Of a DNA stretch of 38,840 bases, positions 1 to 8,072 are shown piece by piece. The stretch covers positions 1-38,840 of the forward strand of contig NZ_JABEVC010000135.1 of assembly GCF_013044125.1 (NCBI RefSeq), in the 5' to 3' direction. The DNA is from Acidocella sp. (GTDB taxonomy: Bacteria > Pseudomonadota > Alphaproteobacteria > Acetobacterales > Acetobacteraceae). Made by a program: the position numbers and the translations under genes. Positions within the stretch are counted from its first letter, which is position 1, and each line of letters starts with the position of its first letter. The notes under the pieces are model-generated. The model was given only the letters and a program-made list of their open reading frames with translations. It ran no database searches and was not told the DNA's origin.

Positions 1-269
1 CCACAGTACCCGAGCAGCACTTGCTCGGCTGGCTTACCGCGCATCTCGCTGGCGGGGTGGCCTCCCCGGCGCTTTATCTCGGTTACGGGCAGCAGGACCG
101 CTTCGCGCCCGGACACCGGCTGCTGGCGGCGCATCTTCCCCCGGAGCGGGTCGTAGCCCTCCCGGGCGGGCATGACTGGCCGACCTGGGTGGCGCTCTGG
201 CGCGATCTGCTCGCCCGGTCCCCCTTCGGCCCGCGCACGGGCGATGCTGGACGCTGCGCGGCACCGTGA
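1..269 (+). CDS. alpha/beta hydrolase-like protein, C-terminal part only
   Basis: The frame is open from the window edge (first whole codon at 3) and stops at 267-269, so only the last 88 or so residues are visible. The segment PALYLGYGQQDRF followed about 25 residues later by GGHDWPTW looks like the end of an alpha/beta-hydrolase fold: a strand leading to an acidic residue (QQD), then the catalytic histidine in a GGHDW loop. The nucleophile elbow would lie upstream of the window. It sits 24 nt before the next gene on the same strand and so probably belongs to the aryl-polyene operon, where a hydrolase could act as thioesterase or acyl-releasing enzyme; that role is inferred from context only. 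Confidence 0.6.
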   Translation, partial: TVPEQHLLGWLTAHLAGGVASPALYLGYGQQDRFAPGHRLLAAHLPPERVVALPGGHDWPTWVALWRDLLARSPFGPRTGDAGRCAAP

Positions 270-293
270 ATATAGTGGCGGGTACGGAGACTG

Positions 294-1553
294 ATGGGTA
301 CGGCAAACATGGGCACCGATGACGTCGCGCTTGCCATCCCCGGCACCGCCGAGACAGCCCATGCGGCTGCCTTGCCCAACGATACCGCCTACGAACGCCT
401 CTACCCTTACTATGCCGAGCTTTGCGCGCTCTCCGAATTTCGCAAGAAACCCGGCTTCGGCGCAACGCTCAGCAGCGGCATGGGCGGGCATTCGCTGCTT
501 TACCTGAACGGTGTGCGGCTCGACCGCGCGGCCGGCTATCCGGTGCTTAGGCTCTGCGCACCGGATGAAGCGCCAGGCGAACACGGTGCGGGCATCAGCG
601 TGAATTCCCATTACAAAAACGCCAACTGGGTGGCGGCGGAGGGCCGCGCGTTCCTGATGCGGGGCGCGCTGGAGGCAGGCGAACCTCTGACGCGCGAGGC
701 CTATGCCCGCACCCAGGAGCGGGCCAAGGCGATGGGTGTGTTGGACGGCGTGGAATTTCACGCGCATTTCTTCCGCGATAAGCCGGCCGGCATGTCCGAT
801 CACGACTACATGTACGAAATATCGGTGGTGACGGATTACGGCGTCCGGTTCGGCCGCGATGTATTCGGCGCGCGGGTGCCGCTCGACCGCGCACGCATGC
901 AGGCTGTGATTGATTATCTCAACGCGCTCAATCAACCTTACCGGGATGGGCTGTGTCAGTACAACTGGAAGCTCTTCAATGATAACTGCTCGCATGTCGG
1001 GCATAACGCGCTGGCGGCGGCTGGTGTCTGGGCGCCCTGGCCGACAGGGCGTTTTTTTGCTCTTGCCGCTTTCAAATTTCCCGTGCCGAAGAACGAGTTT
1101 GTTGATCTGATGCTGCGCGCGCACGATTTGCCGCTGGAGAATGCGCGCGCGCTGTACAAGGACAGGCATGCCCGCGCTGCGTTGCTGCACTGGGGCGTAT
1201 TGCCGGCGGGACCGGGAGCGCTGGCTGTGGCCGGGCGGGCGATTGCCCGCAACGATGTTTATGATGTTGAGCGCCTGCGCCTGATTTTTTACGACAATCC
1301 CTTCTGGGGCCCGTACCGTTTCCGGTTCAGGCGCATTTTCGCAGACCCGCGCTATACGGATTTGCACGCGAATCTGCGCCATTTCGCGGCGCGCTATGCG
1401 GCGGCCGCGCGCCGGGGGGGAGGGCATTCCCCGGCAGGCGCTGCGCAGAAATTGTTTTACGCCCGGTATAGAGAACATATCGCCAGCGAGGCGCTCAGGC
1501 TCGAAGCCATGCTCGCCCGCCTGCGCGACGAGCCGCCAAAGGCCATGCCGTGA
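294..1553 (+). CDS. uncharacterised 419-aa protein of the aryl-polyene operon
   Basis: I do not recognise the family with certainty. The ATG at 294 is preceded by a CGGAG-type ribosome site; a second in-frame ATG lies at 309. There is no signal peptide or convincing membrane segment. The most distinctive motif is NDNCSHVGHNALAAAG, placing Cys232 beside His234 and His237 in a hydrophobic helix start. That recalls the permuted papain-like proteins (DUF4105/NlpC-P60 style), but I cannot confirm it. The protein is rich in Tyr, Asn and His (NSHYKNANW, FHAHFFRDKP). The stop overlaps the start of the ketosynthase gene (GTGA, 1550-1553), so translation is probably coupled and the product most likely serves the same pigment pathway, perhaps as an acyl or amide transferase or a maturation factor. 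Confidence 0.7.
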   Translation: MGTANMGTDDVALAIPGTAETAHAAALPNDTAYERLYPYYAELCALSEFRKKPGFGATLSSGMGGHSLLYLNGVRLDRAAGYPVLRLCAPDEAPGEHGAGISVNSHYKNANWVAAEGRAFLMRGALEAGEPLTREAYARTQERAKAMGVLDGVEFHAHFFRDKPAGMSDHDYMYEISVVTDYGVRFGRDVFGARVPLDRARMQAVIDYLNALNQPYRDGLCQYNWKLFNDNCSHVGHNALAAAGVWAPWPTGRFFALAAFKFPVPKNEFVDLMLRAHDLPLENARALYKDRHARAALLHWGVLPAGPGALAVAGRAIARNDVYDVERLRLIFYDNPFWGPYRFRFRRIFADPRYTDLHANLRHFAARYAAAARRGGGHSPAGAAQKLFYARYREHIASEALRLEAMLARLRDEPPKAMP

Positions 1554-2743
1554 GCCCGTTGGTAATGAGCGCGTTTTCCGTGACGACCTGCCTGGGTGCC
1601 GGGCGCGCGGCGACGCTGGCCGCGTTGCGCGAGGGGCGCGGCGGCCTCGCGCCCTGCCGTTTCGATGAGTTGCCCATCGATGCCTATACGGGTGAGGCAG
1701 AAGGGCTGGATGCGCACCCGCTTACAGGTGAATGGGCAGGGTTCGATTGCCGCAACAACCGGCTGGCGGCGCTCACCTTGGGGCAGGATGGCTTTTTGGA
1801 GGCCGTGGCAGCGGCAAAATCGCGCCATGGCGCGGCACGCATCGGCGTGTTCGTGGGCACCAGCACATCAGGCATATTGGAGACGGAAGTAGCCTACCGT
1901 CATCGTGATCCCGCAAGCGGCGTACTGCCGGCCGGTTTCGATTATGCGCGCAGGCATAATACCTATGCGCTGGGGCGCTTTGTGCGGGAATATCTTGGCC
2001 TTGGCGGCCCGGCTTTCGCGGTTTCCACCGCCTGTGCCGCCACCTCGAAAGTTTTTGCCAGCGCCGCGCGGATGATCGCCACCGGCGTCTGCGATGCCGC
2101 CGTCATCGGTGGCGCGGACACGCTTTGCGCCACCACGCTGTTTGGCTTCCATGCGCTCGGCGTGATGGCGCAGGGGCCATGCCGGCCTTTTGATGCCACG
2201 CGCGGCGGCATTTCAATCGGCGAGGGGAGCGGGTTCGTGTTGCTGGAACGCCCGCGCCCGGAACATGGGGCGGATGATGTGCTGCTGCTGGGCACGGGCG
2301 AGAGCTCCGATGCGCATCACATGTCCTCGCCGCACCCGCAGGGCGATGGCGCGCGCGCGGCGATGGCGCAGGCGCTGGCGGCGGCGCGGCTCCAGCCTGG
2401 GGATATCGACTATATCAACCTGCACGGCACCGCGACGCTGGTGGGCGATGCGGCGGAAGACCGTGCCGTGTCCGCCCTGTTTGGTAACAGGGTTCCCTGC
2501 AATTCGAGCAAGGGCTTCACCGGCCATACGCTGGGCGCCTCCGGCGTGGTGGGGGCGGTGTTCGGCGCGCTTGCCATCCAGAACGGCTTTCTGCCGGGCA
2601 GCCCGCACACCCGGATGCTCGATCCCGCCTTTACCAGCCTTTATGTCCGCACCGGGCGGGAGGCGCGCATCAGCCGGGTGCTCTGTAATGCCTTCGGTTT
2701 CGGTGGCGTGAACTGTAGCCTGATTCTTGGGCGGGCGGTATGA
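1550..2743 (+). CDS. beta-ketoacyl-ACP synthase (aryl-polyene ketosynthase)
   Basis: A 397-residue FabF-type condensing enzyme starting at GTG 1550, overlapping the previous stop by 4 nt. The active site is complete: Cys162 in VSTACAATSK, His292 in NLHGTATLVGD, Lys321 in NSSKGFTGHT and His326. The thiolase fold runs the full length and closes with a glycine-rich NAFGFGGVNCSL. In aryl-polyene clusters such an enzyme elongates the aromatic starter by malonyl-ACP condensations together with a non-catalytic chain-length partner, and that partner is the next gene (ATGA overlap). The order KS, CLF, dehydratase, ketoreductase is what distinguishes this locus from primary fatty-acid synthesis. The substrate is assumed from context. 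Confidence 0.9.
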   Translation: MSPLVMSAFSVTTCLGAGRAATLAALREGRGGLAPCRFDELPIDAYTGEAEGLDAHPLTGEWAGFDCRNNRLAALTLGQDGFLEAVAAAKSRHGAARIGVFVGTSTSGILETEVAYRHRDPASGVLPAGFDYARRHNTYALGRFVREYLGLGGPAFAVSTACAATSKVFASAARMIATGVCDAAVIGGADTLCATTLFGFHALGVMAQGPCRPFDATRGGISIGEGSGFVLLERPRPEHGADDVLLLGTGESSDAHHMSSPHPQGDGARAAMAQALAAARLQPGDIDYINLHGTATLVGDAAEDRAVSALFGNRVPCNSSKGFTGHTLGASGVVGAVFGALAIQNGFLPGSPHTRMLDPAFTSLYVRTGREARISRVLCNAFGFGGVNCSLILGRAV

Positions 2744-3564
2744 TGCGTGTCTACCTGGAAGGGATCGGCCTGTTCGGCCCTGGGCTGCAAGGCTGGGCGG
2801 CGGGCCGGGAGGTTCTGGCCGGCCGCCAGGCGTATGAGCCGGTTGCGGCCCCGCTGCCGCCGGTGGAGATGCTGCCCGCCAATGAACGCCGCCGGGCGCC
2901 TAAAATCGTCAAGATAGCTCTGGCCGCCGGTGCCGAGGCCTTTGCCGCCGCCGGGCGCGACCCGGCCGCGGTGGCAACGGTTTTTGCCTCTTCCGGCGGC
3001 GATGGCGATACGATCCATGAGATTCTTTCCACGCTGGCCTCACCGCAGCGTGAGCCTTCCCCCACGCGGTTCCATAACTCGGTGCATAATGCGGCGGCCG
3101 GCTATTGGAGCATCGCCAGCGGCGCCAAGGCGGCCACGTCCAGCCTGTGCTGCCATGACGGCAGCTTCGCCGCCGGATTGCTGGAGGCGGCTGTGCAGGC
3201 GGTGGAATCAGCAGAGGCGGTGGCGCTGATCGCCTATGACGTTCCTTATCCAGCGCCTTTGTCGGAGGCGCGGCCTATCGGTGCTGCATTCGGTGTTGCA
3301 TTGTTGCTGTCGCCGCTCCCCTCGGCGGCCGGTTTCGCACGGCTCGCTTTGGCCATGAGGCTGGGCGCGCCGGAATACAGCCGGGGCGCTTCACCCGCGC
3401 TGGAGGCCTTGCGCCGGAACACCCCGGCGGCGCGTTGCCTGCCGCTGCTGGCGATGTTGGCGGGCAGCGGCGGGGGAGAGGTTATGTTGGAGTATCTGCC
3501 GGACCTGGCGCTGGAGGTCGCTGTCACCCCGCGCCCGGCATCCGGTTGGGAGGATGTGGCGTGA
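2740..3564 (+). CDS. ketosynthase-like chain-length factor
   Basis: A 274-residue protein, about two-thirds the size of a ketosynthase and without the Cys-His-His catalytic set. The segment around residues 105-150 (NSVHNAAAGYWSIASG, then a serine/cysteine-rich stretch and GSFAAGLLEAA) matches the short 'beta-ketoacyl synthase, N-terminal-like' family that accompanies the aryl-polyene ketosynthase as chain-length factor. It starts at ATG 2740, overlapping the ketosynthase stop as ATGA, so the two subunits are likely made in equal amounts and form a heterodimer. The C-terminal 80 residues are alanine/leucine rich and poorly conserved. The assignment follows from size, position and the N-terminal domain. 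Confidence 0.8.
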   Translation: MMRVYLEGIGLFGPGLQGWAAGREVLAGRQAYEPVAAPLPPVEMLPANERRRAPKIVKIALAAGAEAFAAAGRDPAAVATVFASSGGDGDTIHEILSTLASPQREPSPTRFHNSVHNAAAGYWSIASGAKAATSSLCCHDGSFAAGLLEAAVQAVESAEAVALIAYDVPYPAPLSEARPIGAAFGVALLLSPLPSAAGFARLALAMRLGAPEYSRGASPALEALRRNTPAARCLPLLAMLAGSGGGEVMLEYLPDLALEVAVTPRPASGWEDVA

Positions 3565-4001
3565 GCGTTCTGGGCCGCGATAAGATTCTGGGGATGATCC
3601 CCCATGCCGGCGCTATGTGCCTGCTCGACGAGGTGCTGTCCTGGGACAAGGATTCGGTGCGTTGCCTTTCGCGCCGCTACCGGCAGGCGGATAATCCGCT
3701 TCGCCGCGCGGATGGCACGCTGGGTGCGGCCTGCGGCATCGAGATCGCGGCGCAGACGATGGCCGTGCACGGGCGGCTGACCGCGGGACAGGGCGGTGCG
3801 CCGCGGCCGGGCTATCTGGTGAGCTTGCGCGACGTGCGGCTTCAGGACGCGCTGCTGGACGGTGCGGCCGGGCCGCTCGTCATCGGCGCCCAGCTGTTGC
3901 AGGGTGATGGTTCGGGCGCCACCTATGAGTTTGCCATCACGGCGGAGGGTCGAACATGGCTCACCGGGCGGGCGACCGTCTTGTTCGGGGCGGTGCGATG
4001 A
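3561..4001 (+). CDS. hot-dog fold 3-hydroxyacyl-ACP dehydratase (ApeP/FabZ-like)
   Basis: A 146-residue protein begun at GTG 3561, which overlaps the preceding stop (GTGA) and follows a GGGAGG ribosome site; a longer upstream reading is possible but would lie inside the chain-length factor gene. The motif MIPHAGAMCLLDEV near residue 12 matches the IPHR-PF-hVD strand of FabA/FabZ dehydratases, including the histidine that serves as general base, and GIEIAAQTMAVHG is the central hot-dog helix with its acidic residue. In aryl-polyene synthesis it removes water from the 3-hydroxy intermediate so that the conjugated chain is kept. It is coupled to the ketoreductase gene by an ATGA overlap. Confidence 0.85.
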   Translation: MSVLGRDKILGMIPHAGAMCLLDEVLSWDKDSVRCLSRRYRQADNPLRRADGTLGAACGIEIAAQTMAVHGRLTAGQGGAPRPGYLVSLRDVRLQDALLDGAAGPLVIGAQLLQGDGSGATYEFAITAEGRTWLTGRATVLFGAVR

Positions 4002-4717
4002 GCCGCGCGCTGGTTACCGGGGGCAGCGGCACGATCGGCGCCGCCATCGCCGCTGTCCTCGCCGCTGCGGGGCATCATGTCTATGTTCACGCCCATCGCC
4101 AGCCCGAGCGCGCCCAGGAGGTGGCGGCTGGGATCGTTGGCCGGGGCGGGACGGCCGAGGCTGTGCGCTTTGATATCACCGATGCCGCACAGACGCAGCT
4201 TGCCCTGGCGCATCTGCTGGAGGCCGGGCCGATCCAGATTCTTGTGAACAATGCCGGTATCCATGACGACGCGGTGATGCCGGGAATGCGCCACGAGCAA
4301 TGGGCGCGCGTCATCGATGTCTCGCTCAATGGCTTCTTCAACGTCACCCAGCCGCTGTTGATGCCGATGATCCGCTCGCGCTGGGGGCGGATTATCAATA
4401 TCTCCTCCGTGGCGGCGGTGATGGGCAATCGCGGCCAGGCCAATTACGCGGCCGCCAAGGCTGGGTTGCACGGGGCGGCGCGCACGCTGGCGCTTGAGCT
4501 TGCCAGCCGGGGTATCACGGTGAACACGGTGGCGCCGGGTATTATTGAATCTCCAGAGACCGCAAAGGTTTTCCCCAAAGAGGCGATTGCCCGTATGGTC
4601 CCGATGAACCGTGCGGGCCGGCCGGAAGAGGTGGCGGATCTCGTCGCCTTCCTGGCCTCCAGCCGCGCGGGCTATATCTCGGGTCAGCTTATCTCCATCA
4701 ATGGCGGCATGGCCTGA
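3998..4717 (+). CDS. 3-oxoacyl-ACP reductase, FabG-type SDR
   Basis: A classical short-chain dehydrogenase of 239 residues starting at ATG 3998. Visible are the Rossmann glycine motif TGGSGTIG (residues 7-14), NNAG, the catalytic Ser in NISSVAAVMG, the YAAAK dyad of Tyr and Lys, and the C-terminal SGQLISINGGMA that FabG-type reductases use to close the active site. It would reduce the 3-keto intermediate made by the upstream KS/CLF pair before dehydration. It is the last gene of the + strand pigment operon. Its 3' end overlaps by 20 nt the 3' end of the glycosyltransferase gene coming from the opposite strand, so there is no room for a separate terminator between the convergent units. Confidence 0.9.
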   Translation: MSRALVTGGSGTIGAAIAAVLAAAGHHVYVHAHRQPERAQEVAAGIVGRGGTAEAVRFDITDAAQTQLALAHLLEAGPIQILVNNAGIHDDAVMPGMRHEQWARVIDVSLNGFFNVTQPLLMPMIRSRWGRIINISSVAAVMGNRGQANYAAAKAGLHGAARTLALELASRGITVNTVAPGIIESPETAKVFPKEAIARMVPMNRAGRPEEVADLVAFLASSRAGYISGQLISINGGMA

Positions 4718-5453
4718 ACCGGCGGCGCAGCAGACTGCCCAGCAGCCGCATGTGCATGGCGGTGAGACGAAGATTGTCCCGCCCGTAGCGGAAATGCGAG
4801 ACGCCGCCTTCCGCCGCGCGGAAATAGCGCACCTGCGCCGGGCGGTTGCGCACCGGCACGCCCCGCCAGCACAGCCGCACCAGCGCTTCGGTGTCAAAAT
4901 CATAACCCCGCATATGCCTGCTCGCCTCCATCTCGGCACGCAGCGGCGCCAGCGGATAGACGCGCAGGCCAAACAGCGCATCACCGATATCGGCCTGCGT
5001 CTCAAGCCGCGCCAGCACGTTTGAGAGCCGACGCCCCAACACGCGCAGGCGTGGCGCCGTGGCATCGAACACCGGCAGGCCAAGGATCATCGCCGCAGGG
5101 TTTTGTTGCGATTCTTCTATGAAGCCGGGAATCTCGGCGGCGGGATGCTGGCCATCGGCATCCATCACCAGCACATGCGTGAAGCCTTGGGCCTGGGCTG
5201 CGCGCAGCCCCGTGAGCACTGCCGCCCCCTTGCCGCCATTGCGCATCCGGTGGATGAGCCACAGGCCCGGTTCTTCCCGCGCCAAGGCGGCCAGGGGGGC
5301 ATCGCTGCCATCGGTACTGGCGTCGATAACGGCGAGAACCGGCCGCCAGCAGCGCAACGCTCCGGTGATGGTCTCCAGCAGCTTGGGGCCGGTATTGTAG
5401 CTGGGGATGAGGACGATATGGGTCGATGAGACGATTTGTGCCGGGGGCTGCAT
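4698..5453 (-). CDS. family 2 glycosyltransferase (DPM1-like)
   Basis: A 251-residue GT-A fold enzyme. The ATG at 5453 is chosen because an AAAGG ribosome site lies just before it and it begins 10 nt after the stop of the upstream gene; the longer open frame would run into that gene. Recognisable are VLIPSYNTG at the N-terminus, DASTDGSD, RMRNGGKGAAVLTGL and the metal-binding VMDADGQHP. No transmembrane segment follows the catalytic domain. Aryl-polyene clusters often carry such a transferase, thought to attach a sugar or to help build the lipid anchor, so this role is inferred. Third gene of the - strand unit chorismatase-halogenase-like-GT. Confidence 0.85.
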   Translation of the reverse strand: MQPPAQIVSSTHIVLIPSYNTGPKLLETITGALRCWRPVLAVIDASTDGSDAPLAALAREEPGLWLIHRMRNGGKGAAVLTGLRAAQAQGFTHVLVMDADGQHPAAEIPGFIEESQQNPAAMILGLPVFDATAPRLRVLGRRLSNVLARLETQADIGDALFGLRVYPLAPLRAEMEASRHMRGYDFDTEALVRLCWRGVPVRNRPAQVRYFRAAEGGVSHFRYGRDNLRLTAMHMRLLGSLLRRRFRPCRH

Positions 5454-5463
5454 GGCAAACCCT

Positions 5464-6792
5464 TTACGGGCGGGCTTCGCCCGGTGTGCCGGCCGCCACG
5501 CCGCGCGGCTGGCCGGTGAGGCGGAAACGCAGATGCGAGAGTTTGGTGATGTAATATAGCATCTGGAACAGTTGAAGGCGCCGCCGGACCCGCCAGCCAT
5601 CGAAAATCCCGCCGGCGAGCAGCGAGAGCACGGCCTCTTCCACGCGAAATATGTTGCGTGGCGACATGAACAGGTTGCGCATCGCAGGTTCGCGGATGCG
5701 GTAGATGAACCAGGTGAAGGAGCCAGCCGCCTTGCGGACGGCGGTGTCATAGCGTTTGAGCGCGCGTGCGGCGCGGGCCGGCCGGCGCAGGCAGGTTTCC
5801 ACTGCATCGGCGGCCCAGAAACCGCTGAGCATGGCGAGGTACACGCCGGTGGAAAACACCGGGTCGATAAAGGCGCAGGCATCACCGGCCATGAGGAAGT
5901 GCCGCCCGCTCGTGGTGCTGGAGAGGTAGGAGTAATTGCCCGTGGCGCTCACCTCGCCCACCAGTTCGGCGTCTTGCAGGCGGCTGGCGATCTCGGGGCT
6001 GGAGGCGATGATGCCTCGGAAAAAGCTGGCCAGATCGGTATCTCGCGTCTTGAGAAATTCGGCGGGGCAGACGGCGCCGATGCTGGTCGTGCCGTCGGCG
6101 AGGGGAATGAACCAGAACCAGCCATGGTCGAACCAGACGATGCTGATGTTGCCTTGAGCCTTGCCGGGCAGGCGCCGCGCGCCGGTGAAATGGCCAAAAA
6201 TGGCGGCGCTGTTGTTGCGCGGGTTGCGTGTCTTGGTGCCGAGCTGAGAGGCCAGCAGCGTGTCGCGCCCTGTGGCGTCCACGATGAAATCTGCACGCCA
6301 TTCATGTTGCGCGCCGGTTTCATCGCGGGCGGTGACGCGCGGGTTTTCATCCGCCGGGAATTCAACCGCCGTGACACGGCAGGATTCGATAATTTGCACG
6401 CCCTTGGCGGCGGCATTTTTCAGCAGGATATGGTCGAAGACCGAACGGCGCACCTGAAACGCATAGGGGAAGCGCTTGTCCCATGCGTTCGCAAAATCGT
6501 AGTGCACGGTTTTGCCGTGGAAGGGGGAAACGAATTCGATGCCGTGCTTGTGCATCGCGCTCGTCTCGATCTGGTCGCGTATGCCCAGCCTGTCCAGCAG
6601 TGGCAGGTTATGCGGCAGTAGCGATTCGCCAATATGGAAGCGTGGATGCCGGTCTTTCTCCAGCAGTACGACACGGTGTCCGCGCTCGGCGAGCAACGCC
6701 GCGGCAGTGGACCCCGCAGGGCCGCCGCCGATGACCAGCACATCACAATTGGGCGGTGTGGGTGTTGCTTCGATCTGCCGATGTTCCCTCAC
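5464..6792 (-). CDS. flavin-dependent halogenase-like FAD oxidoreductase
   Basis: A protein of about 442 residues if translation starts at GTG 6792, which has a GGGAGC ribosome site 9 nt upstream; an ATG at 6837 would add 15 residues. The N-terminal Rossmann motif is VLVIGGGPAGSTAA (residues 18-31). The halogenase hallmark GWxWxIP is present as GWFWFIP (residues 224-230), and the second motif FxPxFSxG appears as FIDPVFSTG near residue 300. Lys82 in MHKHGIEFV sits where flavin halogenases place the catalytic lysine that takes up the hypohalite. These features favour a true halogenase over a geranylgeranyl-reductase-type enzyme, and xanthomonadins are brominated aryl polyenes. No flavin reductase gene lies next to it. 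Activity and halide are untested. Confidence 0.8.
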   Translation of the reverse strand: MREHRQIEATPTPPNCDVLVIGGGPAGSTAAALLAERGHRVVLLEKDRHPRFHIGESLLPHNLPLLDRLGIRDQIETSAMHKHGIEFVSPFHGKTVHYDFANAWDKRFPYAFQVRRSVFDHILLKNAAAKGVQIIESCRVTAVEFPADENPRVTARDETGAQHEWRADFIVDATGRDTLLASQLGTKTRNPRNNSAAIFGHFTGARRLPGKAQGNISIVWFDHGWFWFIPLADGTTSIGAVCPAEFLKTRDTDLASFFRGIIASSPEIASRLQDAELVGEVSATGNYSYLSSTTSGRHFLMAGDACAFIDPVFSTGVYLAMLSGFWAADAVETCLRRPARAARALKRYDTAVRKAAGSFTWFIYRIREPAMRNLFMSPRNIFRVEEAVLSLLAGGIFDGWRVRRRLQLFQMLYYITKLSHLRFRLTGQPRGVAAGTPGEARP

Positions 6793-6916
6793 GCGCCGAA
6801 TGCTCCCTACTTGCCGCCCTATCCACCGCAGAATCATTCAGCCGCACTAAGCCACAGCTCCACAGTTTTGGCCAGCAGGGCACTGCGGGAAATCGTTTCC
6901 GGCTTGCTGCCCGGAT

Positions 6917-7882
6917 TCACGGCTCAGGCAAATGGCAGGCTTCGATTTCCAGCAGAAGGTCAGCCCGGCAAATATCGCCCTGCAAATGAATGCGCTGGCT
7001 ATCTGGGCCAAAGAGCGCTGTGACGGCGCGATCGACCGTCTCGCGGCAGGAGGGATCGCGCAGGTAGGTCTTTACCGCCCAGTCGCCGGGTCCGCCAGCG
7101 CAGCCGGCCACTTTGGTCAATGCGTGCAGATTCGCCATCGTTTCCGCGAGCTGGGCCTCTACATCGCCGCGATGGCGTGTTTCGTGCCCCACTATGCTGG
7201 CTGTCCCCGAGATGAACAGGCTTTGCGCCCCAGCGGGGCCATGCCTGCAAGCGCGTGAAAAGCTCGGGCTGGTGGGGCCGTAGATGGGCGGATAAGCATA
7301 GGCGCTAGTCTGGCGCGGGTTTTCGATGGCTTCAGCCGCCGTGCGCGCGGCGAGAAAGTAGATGACGGATACTCCATGATGTCCTCCCACGCCACTCGCG
7401 GCAGGCGGCACAGGCTGCCGCAGCCTGGCAGTGAAGGCATTCTGGCGCCCGGTATTGAACCGCCGGTAGCGCTCCATCCCTTGTTCATCTTCGGTGATCG
7501 CGGTGAGGTAATTCCAGAACCGGATTGGTTCCCTGAACCCGGCCTGGTCCAGGAAATCAAAAATATAAAGATAAGCGCGTTCAACGGTCTGCTCGAGGGG
7601 GATGGTTCCAGCCTCGTCCAGAACGAGCGCGCCAAACGCTGTCTCCGCGCTGCAGGACCCGCTAACGGGGCCAATTTGAGTATGGGTTGCCGGTGTGCTG
7701 GCTGTCCAGACCTCAAATATTTTGTCGCCGGCTACGGCGGGTTGAAGCGGAGCCGCGATAAAAGGGCAGGCGGGATGCAACCCCGCGGGCCGCGCCGCGC
7801 CGTAACCGGCCACGCCAAGAATATGGTGCGCGCTCTCGGGTGAGAGAAGGTGTGCAAGATCACGCTCGTAATGAACTCTCAA
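6917..7882 (-). CDS. xanB2: chorismatase / hydroxybenzoate synthase (XanB2/FkbO-like)
   Basis: Makes hydroxybenzoate and pyruvate from chorismate in relatives (XanB2 of Xanthomonas yields 3- and 4-hydroxybenzoate, the aryl head group of xanthomonadin). The open frame continues far upstream, but that part is antisense to the divergent SDR gene. I choose the TTG at 7882, preceded by GCAGGTG, which gives 321 residues, the usual family size, starting LRVHYERDL. The fold is a tandem Rid/YjgF-like pseudo-dimer: ERAYLYIFDFLDQAGF and FWNYLTAITEDEQGMERYRRFN in the first half, then SLFISGTASIVGHET and the C-terminal LQGDICRADLLLEIE typical of FkbO/Hyg5/XanB2. First gene of the - strand unit; supplies the aromatic starter for the KS/CLF system. 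Confidence 0.85.
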   Translation of the reverse strand: MRVHYERDLAHLLSPESAHHILGVAGYGAARPAGLHPACPFIAAPLQPAVAGDKIFEVWTASTPATHTQIGPVSGSCSAETAFGALVLDEAGTIPLEQTVERAYLYIFDFLDQAGFREPIRFWNYLTAITEDEQGMERYRRFNTGRQNAFTARLRQPVPPAASGVGGHHGVSVIYFLAARTAAEAIENPRQTSAYAYPPIYGPTSPSFSRACRHGPAGAQSLFISGTASIVGHETRHRGDVEAQLAETMANLHALTKVAGCAGGPGDWAVKTYLRDPSCRETVDRAVTALFGPDSQRIHLQGDICRADLLLEIEACHLPEP

Positions 7883-8072
7883 TGGAGCACCTGCTTCGTT
7901 TGGCGAGCCAGCTGAAATGGCAAGGCTGAATTTTCCTTGGTTTTCATTTGCACAAAACGGCTGTGAGCAAAAGGGCGGCGGGAGTTGGCGCGGGGCGCAG
8001 GTGCCCCTATATGCTGAGTGCCAGGGCGGGAAGCACGCTCGGCATCGTCGTACAGCGCATGGGAGCAGCAGC

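Noticed and set aside
3923-5083. 386-codon - strand open frame across the FabG gene
   Set aside because: A shadow of FabG and the glycosyltransferase caused by high G+C; no recognisable protein motif.
5464-5885. N-terminal extension of the glycosyltransferase frame
   Set aside because: It lies wholly inside the halogenase-like gene on the same strand; the ATG at 5453 has its own ribosome site.
5572-6621. 349-codon + strand open frame opposite the halogenase-like gene
   Set aside because: Antisense to conserved FAD and GWxWxIP motifs; no family character.
7465-7475. GGTAGCGCTCC resembling the LacI operator
   Set aside because: It lies inside the chorismatase coding region and lacks the outer bases shared by the three intergenic sites.
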